From JACMRP01 sp047302465 (GTDB lineage: Bacteria > Bdellovibrionota > Bdellovibrionia > Bdellovibrionales > Bdellovibrionaceae): a stretch of DNA of 64,000 bases. Positions 16,942-26,441 of the stretch are shown here, in pieces. The notes beneath the pieces are model-generated. The model searched no databases, was not told the origin of the DNA, and saw nothing but the letters and a program-made list of their open reading frames with translations. The first letter of the stretch is position 1. The number at the start of each line of letters is the position of its first letter. Where the stretch lies: the NCBI RefSeq assembly GCF_047302465.1, contig NZ_CP178621.1:310001-374000 (forward strand), in the 5' to 3' direction. Made by a program: the position numbers and the translations under genes.

Positions 16942-17686
16942 TGTCGATTAACCTCACATCGCCTAAAAAGGCGGCTGCAAAACGACGACCTTTCAGGTCT
17001 GTCACGTAATCCACTTTAAAACCTTGTTCTGTCAAAGAAGCCACAGCTTCCGCTGCACTCTTGGCAGTCTTAATAGTTTTGTAAATTGCCGGAGCCTTAG
17101 CTCTTTGCTCGGGCGTCAGGCGCAAATTGCGAGAGCTCATTGCTAGGCCATCTGCCTCGCGCATTGTTGGAACAGGTACAATGATTAAATCCATGAAGTA
17201 GGCGCGAACCATACCCTGAATCAGAGTTAGCTGCTGAAAATCTTTTTCGCCAAAATAGGATTTTGTCGGTGCAACGACATTAAAAAGGCGCATTACCACG
17301 GAAAGCACTCCATCAAAATGCCCAGGGCGAGAAGCACCACATAAGACTTTGCTAAACTCGTCTTCGGTCACTTTATAGTGATAACCATCGGAGTACATTT
17401 CTTCGGGACGGGGATAAAAAACTACGTCAACGCCGTTGGCTTCTGCAATGGCAAGATCTTGTTCCCAAGTCATCGGATACTTTTCAAAATCTTTCGGATC
17501 GTTGAACTGAGTCGGATTCACAAAAATACTTAAAACCGAAATTTCACATTCATCACGACTGCGTTTTAGAAGGCTTTCATGGCCTGCGTGCAAAGCGCCC
17601 ATAGTGGGCACAAAACCCACAGTCATTCCAGCTTGATCGCGGCGCCATTGTTTGAATTCTTGAGGACTGCGAATCACACGGGTCAT
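16928..17686 (-). CDS. panC: Pantoate--beta-alanine ligase (pantothenate synthetase)
   Basis: PanC joins pantoate to beta-alanine with ATP. The 252-residue protein has VPTMGALHAGHESLL with the HXGH nucleotide site, VFVNPTQFNDPKDFEKYP, FGEKDFQQL, and MREADGLAMSSRNLRL in the KMSKS position. It is about 30 residues shorter than E. coli PanC; the C-terminal domain looks trimmed but keeps DYVTD. The ATG overlaps the panB stop by four bases. Confidence 0.95.
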   Translation of the reverse strand: MTRVIRSPQEFKQWRRDQAGMTVGFVPTMGALHAGHESLLKRSRDECEISVLSIFVNPTQFNDPKDFEKYPMTWEQDLAIAEANGVDVVFYPRPEEMYSDGYHYKVTEDEFSKVLCGASRPGHFDGVLSVVMRLFNVVAPTKSYFGEKDFQQLTLIQGMVRAYFMDLIIVPVPTMREADGLAMSSRNLRLTPEQRAKAPAIYKTIKTAKSAAEAVASLTEQGFKVDYVTDLKGRRFAAAFLGDVRLIDNVQI

Positions 17687-18471
17687 GAATAGCTCTCTTT
17701 CTCGGTGGGGAATTCTTTGTGGATAACGTCGGAGTGATATTTATTAAAAATATTCTTCAGCTCTTCAAAGCCATTGAAGTACTTGCGCAAGAACTTCGGA
17801 GTAAAGCCTTCGTTCATCCCAAGCATATCTTGCAATACCAAAACTTGGCCGTCGCAATCAGCACCGGCCCCAATGCCGATGGTTGGGATTTCAAGCTCGC
17901 GGCTGATTTCCTGAGCCAGAACTGAAGGAACACATTCTAGTACGACACTAAAACAACCGGCTTCTTGCAATTGCAGAGCTTGCTGCTTAATTAAATTCTG
18001 AGCTTTTTCATCGCGGCCTTGAACTTTAAATCCACCTAATTGATGCACAGACTGGGGAGTCAATCCCAAGTGGCCCATGACCGGAACGCCGGAATCAACA
18101 CAGTGCCTGATAAGTTCCAAATTTCCACGTGCGCCTTCAAGCTTTACAGCGTGTGCGCCCGCTTTCATGATCTGCTCAACGCAATTCATATTTTCAGTCA
18201 AAGATTTACGGTAAGACATAAACGGTAAGTCACCGACGATCAGCTTTTTAGGAGCGCCTTTTGCGACAGCCATTGTATGCAAAGCCATCATTTCGACAGA
18301 GGCATTCAAAGTCGTAGGATAACCATGCATTACCATCGCAAGACTGTCGCCGACGAGAAGACAATCGATATTGGTCTCGTTTAAGATTTTTGCAAAAGTA
18401 TAATCATAGCAGGTAATCATCGAGATCTTCTGCTTTTTGTGTTTGCGCTCCTGGAACTCGAGAATGTTCAT
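17683..18471 (-). CDS. panB: 3-methyl-2-oxobutanoate hydroxymethyltransferase
   Basis: PanB adds a hydroxymethyl group to ketoisovalerate to form ketopantoate. The 262-residue protein has TCYDYTFAKILN, LLVGDSLAMVMHGYPTT, GDLPFMSY, VKLEGARG, GHLGLTPQSVHQLGG and PTIGIGAG, which cover metal and substrate sites. Its ATG overlaps the stop of the upstream DUF2520 gene by four bases, so the two products are probably made together. Confidence 0.96.
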   Translation of the reverse strand: MNILEFQERKHKKQKISMITCYDYTFAKILNETNIDCLLVGDSLAMVMHGYPTTLNASVEMMALHTMAVAKGAPKKLIVGDLPFMSYRKSLTENMNCVEQIMKAGAHAVKLEGARGNLELIRHCVDSGVPVMGHLGLTPQSVHQLGGFKVQGRDEKAQNLIKQQALQLQEAGCFSVVLECVPSVLAQEISRELEIPTIGIGAGADCDGQVLVLQDMLGMNEGFTPKFLRKYFNGFEELKNIFNKYHSDVIHKEFPTEKESYS

Positions 18472-19181
18472 AGTTGCCTCTCTTTCTCACTGAGAAGTTC
18501 GGGTGAGACTGCTTCGACAAAGGAAAAATAAAGTTTTTGGAACTGATCCCCATCAAGGGATTCGAGATTTTTTAGAATGGTGTGTTTATCTCCGCGTGCA
18601 AGTGGCCCTGTGAGCGCAGTTTGTGGATTGCGGAGAGTATTTTGCAAGACAGTTTCCAAATACACACGCGCGGCTTCGTGAGAAACTCCCATCTTTTCAA
18701 ACTCGGCAAACATTTTTTGCCAGAGAATGACCGGGAAGTTTCCACCAACCACGCACATTGCGTGATAGAGGGCTTTCTTTTCTGCTGGCAGAACCGAAAA
18801 ATTATTTGGCAGACCAGGAAGGGCCTCTAGAAGAGAGTCCGTGCCGGTCAGGACAAAGTGAATCTTCAAATAAGTTTCAAAGTCATAGAGTTCTGGCCCG
18901 AAACTCATCAATGGGTGAGCGGCAATCACATCCTTGATATTCAAGGCTCCTGAGAAATGCACAACGGTCTTATCGAGGCCCGCCAGGTTTTTCTTATAAA
19001 AGTTTTCGATGGCAGTGTCAGAAATCGCTAGCAACACATGCGAAGCTTCAGCAACTTTTGTTTTTAATAAATGAGGATCTTGCGAACGATCCCAGTTGAG
19101 CGGGGAAAGCTCTAAGAGGCGGAAGTAGTGATTTAAGTGCTTGGCAACTTTGCCTGCACCAACAATTAAATATTTTGTCAT
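18468..19181 (-). CDS. Rossmann/DUF2520 domain protein, candidate ketopantoate reductase (PanG-like)
   Basis: The 237-residue protein opens with a dinucleotide-binding loop (MTKYLIVGAGKVAKHLNHY), then VVHFSGAL, HPLMSFGPE and a helical C-terminal domain with CVVGGNFPVILW. This is the Rossmann-like plus DUF2520 layout. PanG, an alternative ketopantoate reductase described in Francisella, has this type of fold. It is the first gene of the pan-coa operon, and the operon lacks panE, so ketopantoate reduction is the natural proposal. Substrate assignment is inference; an IlvC elsewhere could do the step instead. Confidence 0.72.
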   Translation of the reverse strand: MTKYLIVGAGKVAKHLNHYFRLLELSPLNWDRSQDPHLLKTKVAEASHVLLAISDTAIENFYKKNLAGLDKTVVHFSGALNIKDVIAAHPLMSFGPELYDFETYLKIHFVLTGTDSLLEALPGLPNNFSVLPAEKKALYHAMCVVGGNFPVILWQKMFAEFEKMGVSHEAARVYLETVLQNTLRNPQTALTGPLARGDKHTILKNLESLDGDQFQKLYFSFVEAVSPELLSEKERQL

Positions 19182-19314
19182 AACTGGTACCTGTCCTTTA
19201 AGAGATCAAGTCCTTTACTTTAGAGTGGCACAACTTAGTCACAATTCCTAATAAAAACAAGGCTTTCTTAAAGGGGAACTTGCTAAGCGGCAGGGGAGAT
19301 GTTAACCCCGTTTT

Positions 19315-20040
19315 ATGAAATACATCTACGCGTTTGTACTTGGGACTATCATTGTGGGTGGCTTAGCTTTTGTGATTTATATGGGGCGCAGCCAGCCAAC
19401 AAGCTTTGTCAAAATCCCTTATACTCAATTTAACGGGGTTAGCGAGGTCGCTGATGCCATTTTGTCTGGGTCGCGTGAAGACCTTCAAGGCGCGTCGCTT
19501 GTGATGCTTGGCGTGATTCCAGGTCGCGCCTTGGATCTTGAAGTATGGAAAGCTTTCTTGGAACAAAATAAATCGCCAGAGATTCAGTTTCAGGTGGTGG
19601 TGATTGATCCTGACTTACCCGGTGCTGCGGAGCTTTTTCCAGACGCAGTAAAAATGGATATCAAAAAAGACAATGCGCGCTTTATCGAGGGCGCTAAGAA
19701 TGCGCGTACTCAAGGATTGCGAATGGCCGTCATTGTGCCAAACATGTATGCCAGCCAACGGTTGCAAGAAAATCCTGTGGCCCGTATTCGGGAGAATTCG
19801 GATCTAGTGCCTTTGAGCTATTCTCTGACGGCCTTTCCACGGATGCCTGAAGAAGAAGCGCAGATGGAAACACCTTGTGTGATGGGCCCCAATGACCGTC
19901 GCGGAACAGGAGCTTTGGGATGTGCCATTGTCGAAGCTGCGCGCCTGGAGTATCCCAAGAAGTCCAAGCCTGGCACGTTTGAATCTCTCATGAAGCTTGT
20001 GGGCGACAAAGACTACTTAGTTCTTTTGAATCCGAAATAA
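19315..20040 (+). CDS. Membrane-anchored periplasmic protein of unknown function
   Basis: The 241-residue protein has one N-terminal membrane helix (YIYAFVLGTIIVGGLAFVIYM) and a soluble domain outside. An alternation of hydrophobic strands and helices is visible (LVMLGVIPGR, FQVVVIDPDLPG, MAVIVPNMYASQ), with Cys at two late positions (TPCVMG, LGCAIVE) that could form a disulphide. I do not recognise the family. Upstream, GGGG and CCCC at the ribosome binding site can pair and may limit translation. It is divergent from the pan operon and precedes the tricorn-like gene by 68 bases. Confidence 0.75.
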   Translation: MKYIYAFVLGTIIVGGLAFVIYMGRSQPTSFVKIPYTQFNGVSEVADAILSGSREDLQGASLVMLGVIPGRALDLEVWKAFLEQNKSPEIQFQVVVIDPDLPGAAELFPDAVKMDIKKDNARFIEGAKNARTQGLRMAVIVPNMYASQRLQENPVARIRENSDLVPLSYSLTAFPRMPEEEAQMETPCVMGPNDRRGTGALGCAIVEAARLEYPKKSKPGTFESLMKLVGDKDYLVLLNPK

Positions 20041-20108
20041 AAATAACAAGACACAGATAAAGTGAATGTGCTTAGATATTTCCTCAGGATTTATCTCAAG
20101 AGGGTTCT

Positions 20109-23100
20109 ATGTCTGACAATCTGGGTTACTATTCTCAACCGTGCATTCACCACAACACCATCGTTTTTGTTTCTGACGATGATCTTTGGAGCATTTCCCG
20201 CGAAGGGGGCATTGCTAAAAGACTCACGGCCAACATCGGCATTGCCCGACAACCGAAAATTTCCCCAGATGGAGAGCGCATCGCGTACGTCGGTAACGAT
20301 CGTGGGCAGATGGGGCTTTATATCATCAGCGTAGACGGTGGAACTCCTCAGCAGCTGACCCACTTTAATGTTGAGAATCTAGTCGGTTGGAAAGATGAAG
20401 AGACTATTCTCTTTTCTTCAAGTTTCCGTACTTTTGGTGTGCAAGAACTGTATGAGTTTGACCTCCTTGAAAGAACCTATCGCCGTTCGGATCTAGGTGA
20501 AATTACAACAGCGGGTATTAATAAAAACGGTGTGATTCTTATGATCGGGCGTAAAAATCGCGATTCTGCCCGATGGAAGCGCTATAAGGGTGGAACGGCT
20601 GGAGTGCTTTGGACTCGTAAGAATGCGAAAGACAAATTCCAAAGAATCTTAAAAAATATCAAAACGAATATTGCAGCTCCACATCTTATTGGTGAACAGA
20701 TTTATTTTATCTCGGATCATGAAGGCTCTGCCAATGTCTATCGCTGCGAGCTTGATGGAAAAGGTTTGAAGCGTCTGACTGATCACGAAGACTATTACGT
20801 CAGAAACCTTGAGACCGATGACAATCAGTTGGTGTATCAAAAAGGCGCCGATGTTTATTACATGGACCTTAAGACCGGCAAAGAAACCAAAGTGGTGATC
20901 GAGTGCCCAACATCGGGTGTGCAAGCACAGCCACGTTTTGAAGATGCTCAGAATTATCTCGAGTCCTATGCGGTTTCTAATAACTTACAAGAACTCTTTA
21001 TCGGAAGTCGCGGTCATGGATTTAGTATGCCGGTTTTCGATGGCCCCGTGATGGAGTGGGATTTACTGAGAGATGTAAGATACTCTCTTCCTGCTTACTC
21101 TCATGATAGCAAATATCTTTACTTGATTGGAAACAACTCTCAACAGTCGGATCGCTTGATCCAGTGTGATCTTGAAAATCGCAAGATGAAGATCTTGCTA
21201 GAGAAGAATGACTGGGGTGTTGTTCGCGCCGTCAGTCACAATCCGAAGAAAGATATTATCGCGATTGCGAATAACCGCTGTGAACTTTTCATTGTGGATA
21301 CTAAAACCCAACGATTCACATTAGTTGAAAAAAGCGTTGCATTCAGATCCTTTGATCTGACTTGGTCTCCGAATGGACGATATCTGGCTTACACGACGGC
21401 CGTCGAAAGCCGCCAGAATCTGCAAATTCATGTCTATGATACAAAAATCAAACGCACGCGCATGTTGATTCAGCCGATTGTAGGAGACTCTTCGCCATGC
21501 TTTAGCTTGGACGGGCAGTATTTGTACTTCATTGGAGTTCGTGAGTTTTATCCGGTATACAATGCTACTCACTTTGATTTGGGATTCCCATTCGGTGCAA
21601 AACCATATGTCGTGTCGCTGACTAAAACGGCTCCGAACCCGTTCAAGGCGAGTGTGAATAACTACGCGGCACCTGAAAAGCCTGAAGAGAAACAATCGAC
21701 AAAAAAGAAAGCACAAAACAATAAACCTGCTGAAGATATCGAAATCGACTTTGAGGGCATTGATCATCGTATTATGCCATTCCCATTAGACTTAAAAGGT
21801 TATGAAGATATTCGCGCGATTCCTGGTGGTGTATTGTATCGCTCTAGCGAGATTAAAGCAGATACCGATTTTTCCAAATGGTCTTGGGAAGGAGACTTCG
21901 GTCTTTACTCTTTCAAGTTCGAAGAAAACAAAGAAGAACGTTGGTCCGAGAGTGTTGTTAGCTTTGAGCTTTGCAACAAAGCTCAGCACGTGATCTATCG
22001 TACTCGCGATAAGCATTTGCGTTTGGTTTCGACTTCGTCAAAACCAAACAAGGATCACCACGTCGGTAAAAAAGATGGCTGGATTGATCTAGATCGTATT
22101 CGGTTACAAATTCATCCACGCGAAGAGTGGAAACAAATGTATCGTGAGACCTGGTATTTACAAAAAGAACACTTCTGGCGTCCTGATATGTCGAAGGTGA
22201 ACTGGGCAAAAACTTATAATAACTATTTGCCGTTGTTGCCTCGTGTGAAAACACGTGCAGAGTTGTCAGACCTTCTTTGGGAGATGCAAGGGGATTTAGG
22301 TACCAGTCACGCTTATGAGAGCGGCGGACAATACTTGCGTCGTCCTTATTACAACATCTTGGGCCTTTTGGGAGCAGAGTTTGAATATCAGGACAAAACC
22401 AAGTCCTTCAAGATCACTCGTATCTATAAAGGGGACTCTTGGGTCGCAGGACATGACTCTCCGTTAGCAGCACCTGCTGTGCAGCTTTTGGAAGGCGATG
22501 AGATTCACAAGGTCAATGGTCATGGCTTTCAGAACGCCATGGATTTAGAAGCCCGCCTGCAAAATCAAAACGGCGTTGAAATCTGTATAACTATCAAGCG
22601 CCGTGGCCGAAAAGAGTTCGAGAATCTGATCGTGAAAACTTTGTCTCAGCAAAGAGATCTGATTTACCGTGATTGGGTCGAGGGCAACCGTGAATTAGTA
22701 CACAGAAAATCTAACGGTAAGTTGGGTTATGTGCATATTCCAAATATGGGTCCTTGGGGTTACGCCGAGTTCTATCGCTACTTCCTGACAGAGTTTTCTC
22801 GAGACGGTTTGATCGTCGACGTGCGGTTCAATGGCGGTGGTCACGTGTCCCAGCACATTCTAAAAATTCTTGCTCAAAAGCCTATGGGCGTGATGGAGAC
22901 TCGTCACTTTAGTCGCAGTTTTTATCCGGCTTATGCAGTACGCGGCCCGATTGTGGGAATCACGAATGAACAGGCCGGTTCCGATGGAGACATTTTCTCT
23001 CACAGCTTTAAGTTATTGAAGCTTGGGAAATTGATCGGGAAAAGAACGTGGGGTGGCGTGATCGGTATCAACATGCAATACAGCCTGCGCGATCGCACGT

Positions 23101-23357
23101 CTGTGACTCAGCCAGAGTTTAGTCATTGGTTCCAAGATGTGGGTTGGTCTGTTGAAAACTACGGAACAGATCCGGATATCGAAGTGGATTATCCTCCTGA
23201 AGACTATCAAGCAGGGCGCGATCCGCAACTTCTGCGGGCCATCGAAGAAGGCTTGGGTGATCTGAAAAAGAAACCGGCATTCAACCCAAATATTAAGGAG
23301 TATCCAAATCTGGCGGCTCCGATTCTTCCAAAAAAAGCAAAAGCAAAGACGAAATAA
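20109..23357 (+). CDS. Tricorn-type S41 serine protease
   Basis: The 1082-residue protein follows the tricorn plan. The first part is a set of WD/TolB-like propeller repeats (for example ISPDGERIAYVGNDRGQ and WSPNGRYLAYTT), with a Lys-rich linker near 520-540. Next come a helical C1-like region with WYLQKEHFWRPDM and a PDZ domain near 770-850. The last part is an S41 domain with LIVDVRFNGGGHVS and NEQAGSDGDIFSHSFK, which holds the nucleophile Ser. Tricorn makes 6-12 residue peptides from proteasome or protease products. No signal peptide is visible, so it is probably cytosolic. An intrinsic terminator follows directly. Confidence 0.94.
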   Translation: MSDNLGYYSQPCIHHNTIVFVSDDDLWSISREGGIAKRLTANIGIARQPKISPDGERIAYVGNDRGQMGLYIISVDGGTPQQLTHFNVENLVGWKDEETILFSSSFRTFGVQELYEFDLLERTYRRSDLGEITTAGINKNGVILMIGRKNRDSARWKRYKGGTAGVLWTRKNAKDKFQRILKNIKTNIAAPHLIGEQIYFISDHEGSANVYRCELDGKGLKRLTDHEDYYVRNLETDDNQLVYQKGADVYYMDLKTGKETKVVIECPTSGVQAQPRFEDAQNYLESYAVSNNLQELFIGSRGHGFSMPVFDGPVMEWDLLRDVRYSLPAYSHDSKYLYLIGNNSQQSDRLIQCDLENRKMKILLEKNDWGVVRAVSHNPKKDIIAIANNRCELFIVDTKTQRFTLVEKSVAFRSFDLTWSPNGRYLAYTTAVESRQNLQIHVYDTKIKRTRMLIQPIVGDSSPCFSLDGQYLYFIGVREFYPVYNATHFDLGFPFGAKPYVVSLTKTAPNPFKASVNNYAAPEKPEEKQSTKKKAQNNKPAEDIEIDFEGIDHRIMPFPLDLKGYEDIRAIPGGVLYRSSEIKADTDFSKWSWEGDFGLYSFKFEENKEERWSESVVSFELCNKAQHVIYRTRDKHLRLVSTSSKPNKDHHVGKKDGWIDLDRIRLQIHPREEWKQMYRETWYLQKEHFWRPDMSKVNWAKTYNNYLPLLPRVKTRAELSDLLWEMQGDLGTSHAYESGGQYLRRPYYNILGLLGAEFEYQDKTKSFKITRIYKGDSWVAGHDSPLAAPAVQLLEGDEIHKVNGHGFQNAMDLEARLQNQNGVEICITIKRRGRKEFENLIVKTLSQQRDLIYRDWVEGNRELVHRKSNGKLGYVHIPNMGPWGYAEFYRYFLTEFSRDGLIVDVRFNGGGHVSQHILKILAQKPMGVMETRHFSRSFYPAYAVRGPIVGITNEQAGSDGDIFSHSFKLLKLGKLIGKRTWGGVIGINMQYSLRDRTSVTQPEFSHWFQDVGWSVENYGTDPDIEVDYPPEDYQAGRDPQLLRAIEEGLGDLKKKPAFNPNIKEYPNLAAPILPKKAKAKTK

Positions 23358-23395
23358 AAAAAGAGGAGTCTGTAAGGACTCCTCTTTTAGTTTTT
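23358..23395 (+). terminator. Intrinsic terminator, probably bidirectional
   Basis: AAGAGGAGTC (23361-23370) pairs with GACTCCTCTT (23377-23386) around a six-base loop, with A's before and T's after. It lies between convergent genes and can serve both. Confidence 0.88.
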
Positions 23396-23396
23396 A

Positions 23397-24353
23397 CTAC
23401 TCAGGGAAAACCGGAGGCGGTTCTGGAGGTGGTGGCGGTGCCAACGGATTGTCGGTGACATCGCGATTCACCTGGCCTGCATTTAAATCCGTGAACGGTG
23501 AAAGGCTTGTCACGATCGAGCCCGCATACAGAGCTCCAGTAATCAATGCTTCATGAAACTCTACTAATGCTAAAGGCGCCATGACGATGCCTGGCATACC
23601 ATAGAGTGCATTGTGTGTTTTACTGATATGCAAGTTCTTTGCTTGGTAGAAGTTCCAAGTGATGTTTGCTGGATTCACATCACCAAGGAGCATAACATCT
23701 TGGCCTTTCAAGCGGATGTCTTCGCCAGGCACATTGATCACGACTTTTGAAGATGGATTGCCGTTGATGATAATTCTCTTAGCTTCGTTGATGACGGAAG
23801 GATGCAAGATATAGATAACGTTGTCTGTGGATTTTAGATCCAAAACTAAAGCATCGGCACGGTTCAAAGCCATTCCGGTTGAGCTCTTATGAGCAAGCTT
23901 CGAGCTCTCAACGATGAGTTCTTCGATAACATCTGCGTGGTTCACACGGAAGCTTGGATTTTTAGTAACTACTTTTCCGCGCACACCGGTTGAAACGAAA
24001 TGAGTTTTGCGAGCAACAACGTCGCCACGTGCGCCGACAGATCGTAATCCCGCCGTGCCTTGCGCTTCGGTATTACCATTGATAGCGCTTGAAGAAATAC
24101 CAAGATCTTTTGCAACAGAGACCGCTAAGCAGGTTTCTGGGTTAGAGTTGAACTGGAAATTGATGGCTAAGATACTGCCACCAGAGCCAGTTAAACCTTG
24201 ATAGTCAGATTGCTGAACATCGATATTGCCGATGCTATAGACGGTAAAATCATAAAGGCTTGGAGTTTTGCAGATTGTTGAAGAGGCTGCAAAAGCCATG
24301 GATTGGACAAAAAGGGCAGCGATTAGGCCGGCTGACAACTTATACATATTCAC
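23397..24353 (-). CDS. Choice-of-anchor A type secreted protein with proline-rich tail
   Basis: The 318-residue protein has a signal peptide (MYKLSAGLIAALFVQSMAFA). Features of the choice-of-anchor A family are visible: SIGNIDVQQSDYQGLTGSGG early on, a beta-helix-like centre (RIIINGNPSSKVVINVPGEDIRLKG broken by loops), and the signature region IVMAPLALVEF followed by ITGALYAGSI. The last 20 residues are Pro-rich (LAPPPPPEPPP). Such proteins are exported and in other bacteria carry varied C-terminal anchors. GAGGTG precedes the ATG. Function is unknown; a surface or matrix role is likely. Confidence 0.82.
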   Translation of the reverse strand: MNMYKLSAGLIAALFVQSMAFAASSTICKTPSLYDFTVYSIGNIDVQQSDYQGLTGSGGSILAINFQFNSNPETCLAVSVAKDLGISSSAINGNTEAQGTAGLRSVGARGDVVARKTHFVSTGVRGKVVTKNPSFRVNHADVIEELIVESSKLAHKSSTGMALNRADALVLDLKSTDNVIYILHPSVINEAKRIIINGNPSSKVVINVPGEDIRLKGQDVMLLGDVNPANITWNFYQAKNLHISKTHNALYGMPGIVMAPLALVEFHEALITGALYAGSIVTSLSPFTDLNAGQVNRDVTDNPLAPPPPPEPPPVFPE

Positions 24354-24518
24354 CTCAATTTTAGATAAATGGGTCGCAAGTGGAACATGGGCCGGTCCTA
24401 GCCCGTATGGTGAGGTTTAGCAAAGCAAGGGCCACGGTCAAACGCGGCCTCCGGAGATTTCAGCCAAAAAACTCCGTCTAAGAATTGGTCACAGAGAGTA
24501 AAAGTGGGAAAAAGACAC

Positions 24519-24547
24519 AAAAAAACCCGCAGGGTTTCTGCGGGTTT
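24519..24547 (-). terminator. Intrinsic terminator of the HAD nucleotidase gene
   Basis: A 10-bp perfect stem (AAACCCGCAG at 24523-24532, CTGCGGGTTT at 24538-24547) with a five-base loop is followed on the minus strand by a run of U's. It lies 28 bases after the stop of the gene at 24575. Confidence 0.9.
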
Positions 24548-24574
24548 AAGGTGTAAAACACTATAGAACTTTAT

Positions 24575-25951
24575 TTAGTAAAGTTCGTGTGAAAGCGGAC
24601 GGCGAGGAGCACGGAAATACGTGCGTGGAGACAGCTCCAAGAGGTCTGGAATCTTCGTCATATAGACGCAAGCATAACGATCCAATTGGTAAGCGAAATA
24701 GCTCTCTTCGTTCCCAGCACGCATCAACTGACCCCAATGCTCATTGTAGAGAGCTTGTTGGCGTTTGATGTGCTGGCTGATCTGAGCATCGATTTCAGAA
24801 ATAGTTTTCTGCAGCTGCTCGATCGACGTTTCGTTGACGTCCGCATGCTTTTCTATTTTCTTCGTCATCATTCCGGTAAGATCATCTTCGAGAGGCTCTT
24901 TCTTACGCATCAAAACTTCGATTTCTTGATTTGTAGGTTCGGCCTCTTTGTTGTTGGCAATTTCTTCTGCCAACTCTTCGATCACCATCGCGGTTCTCCA
25001 GTTACAATCCTTTTTCAAACGAAGGATGTCGCCGTAGATATGGTCCCCGATGTAAAGAATGTCATCACCGGCAAGACCCAGGTCTTCAGTGAATTTCTTG
25101 GCGTTACCACCTTGATAAATACCTGCACCGAATTTGTTATTCAAATTGGTCATAGTACCGTCTTGAGGATTCACAACCAGGAATTTTTGATCTTCGTAGA
25201 AGAACTTAGGCTTTGAAGCCAAAGTAATCACGATCTCAAACATATCATGCCAAGTCTTACCGTCTTTCATGAATGGATTGATCGCGTAGTCCAACAAAAG
25301 CTTTGAGTAGTGGAAATCAGAGTTCGTTAGAACAAAGATCTTCTTCCCGTGCTTAAGGAACTTTTCAAGACCACGTACAACGCTTTCGTCTTTGATGATG
25401 TAGTGAGAAAGATTCTTCTTCACTTCATCTTTCAAGCTACCATCACGGTGAGCTTCATCCAAAGCATCCAAAACATCGTCAGCAATCTGAGCGTATTCTG
25501 GATATGTGTTAGCTTTGTCATTGTCTTTCAAATCTACGATTTGCGCGAAAAGAACTGCCAAAGAGATAGAGAACGACGTATCGACCGCCATGTAGTTCGG
25601 ATTGCTCAAATCAATGTAAGTGCTTTTGTAAAGCTTCTGATGGATTTTGAAATCCAACGGTTTCATTCCATGGTAGCTCGCGCGGATCGCTGTGTAGCGA
25701 TTCAGTTTCAGCAAATTACCTTTTTGACGGTCAATCACAAGACCGCGGATCGCAAATTTATAGTCAAAAAGAAGCTTGCGAAGAGCTTCTGGATAACCTT
25801 TTCCACGGATGAGCTTGTCGATCATCGTGGTGTGAGAAAGTCTTTCAAAGTTTTCACTGTTGTAACGAACCAACGTGTGGTCCATGTCGAAGCCGATGTA
25901 GCGAATTCTTTTAAGATTTAGAGTTCTGTTAACGTAAACTTTTCCAGTCAT
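24575..25951 (-). CDS. HAD-IG family 5'-nucleotidase
   Basis: The 458-residue protein matches the HAD-IG (cN-II-like) purine 5'-nucleotidase family. Motif I is FDMDHTLVRYNSENFE with the nucleophile Asp; motif II includes VLTNSDFHYSKLLLDY; motif IV is YIGDHIYGDILRLKK. The C-terminal part is a helical, charged region (about 375-415) that may be a coiled coil and mediates oligomerisation in relatives. It would dephosphorylate IMP/GMP-type nucleotides in the cytosol. The rhodanese gene is upstream with a short gap, so they may share a transcript. Confidence 0.93.
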   Translation of the reverse strand: MTGKVYVNRTLNLKRIRYIGFDMDHTLVRYNSENFERLSHTTMIDKLIRGKGYPEALRKLLFDYKFAIRGLVIDRQKGNLLKLNRYTAIRASYHGMKPLDFKIHQKLYKSTYIDLSNPNYMAVDTSFSISLAVLFAQIVDLKDNDKANTYPEYAQIADDVLDALDEAHRDGSLKDEVKKNLSHYIIKDESVVRGLEKFLKHGKKIFVLTNSDFHYSKLLLDYAINPFMKDGKTWHDMFEIVITLASKPKFFYEDQKFLVVNPQDGTMTNLNNKFGAGIYQGGNAKKFTEDLGLAGDDILYIGDHIYGDILRLKKDCNWRTAMVIEELAEEIANNKEAEPTNQEIEVLMRKKEPLEDDLTGMMTKKIEKHADVNETSIEQLQKTISEIDAQISQHIKRQQALYNEHWGQLMRAGNEESYFAYQLDRYACVYMTKIPDLLELSPRTYFRAPRRPLSHELY

Positions 25952-25990
25952 ATTGGGAAAAAATCCTTTTTCGAAATTTTGGAATTCTAA

Positions 25991-26362
25991 TTATTTGTTC
26001 GTAGGCAGTTGCAGGTCATTCCAAAGAAGCATTCCGCCACGGAGATTGAAAACACTTTGATACCCATTCATCAGTGCAAAAGCAGTGGCGCGAGCAGAGC
26101 GACCGCCGCTACGGCAAATGAAAACAACAGTTTTATCTTTTGGGATGACTGCGATTTTTTCAGGTAAAGTGTCCAGAACCATCAGTTCTGAGGTTGGGAT
26201 GTGGCCAAGCTCGCCGATAAATTCATCGCGCTGGCGAACATCAATAAGTTTCACATGTTCTAATTTATTTTTCAGTTCCTGGGGCTCGATATCGTAAACA
26301 CCGTCAAAGTGTGGATTTTCGGTTTTAGTATCAAAATGCATAAATTTATTCCCAGGATTCAT
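25991..26362 (-). CDS. Single-domain rhodanese-like protein
   Basis: The 123-residue protein is one rhodanese domain with VKLIDVRQRDEF, GHIPTSELM, the active-site loop FICRSGGRSARA with catalytic Cys, and LRGGMLLW. The ATG at 26362 has AGAGGC upstream; the longer frame to 26434 would run into the divergent helicase gene's leader. No signal peptide is seen. Such proteins transfer sulphane sulphur or detoxify cyanide; the six-residue CRSGGR loop suits sulphur rather than phosphate chemistry. It is divergent from the Pif1-like gene by 79 bases. Confidence 0.9.
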   Translation of the reverse strand: MNPGNKFMHFDTKTENPHFDGVYDIEPQELKNKLEHVKLIDVRQRDEFIGELGHIPTSELMVLDTLPEKIAVIPKDKTVVFICRSGGRSARATAFALMNGYQSVFNLRGGMLLWNDLQLPTNK

Positions 26363-26441
26363 ATTGCCTCTAGCTCCTGCGTTATAGTCAAGTGAGCCAT
26401 AGTATCGTAGTATATGACAGACAGCAAGGAACAACGATCCA

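Noticed and set aside
24354..24574. Gene in the gap between the anchored exoprotein and the nucleotidase
   Set aside because: Only the exoprotein ribosome binding site and the nucleotidase terminator are visible; no open frame with a ribosome binding site was found.
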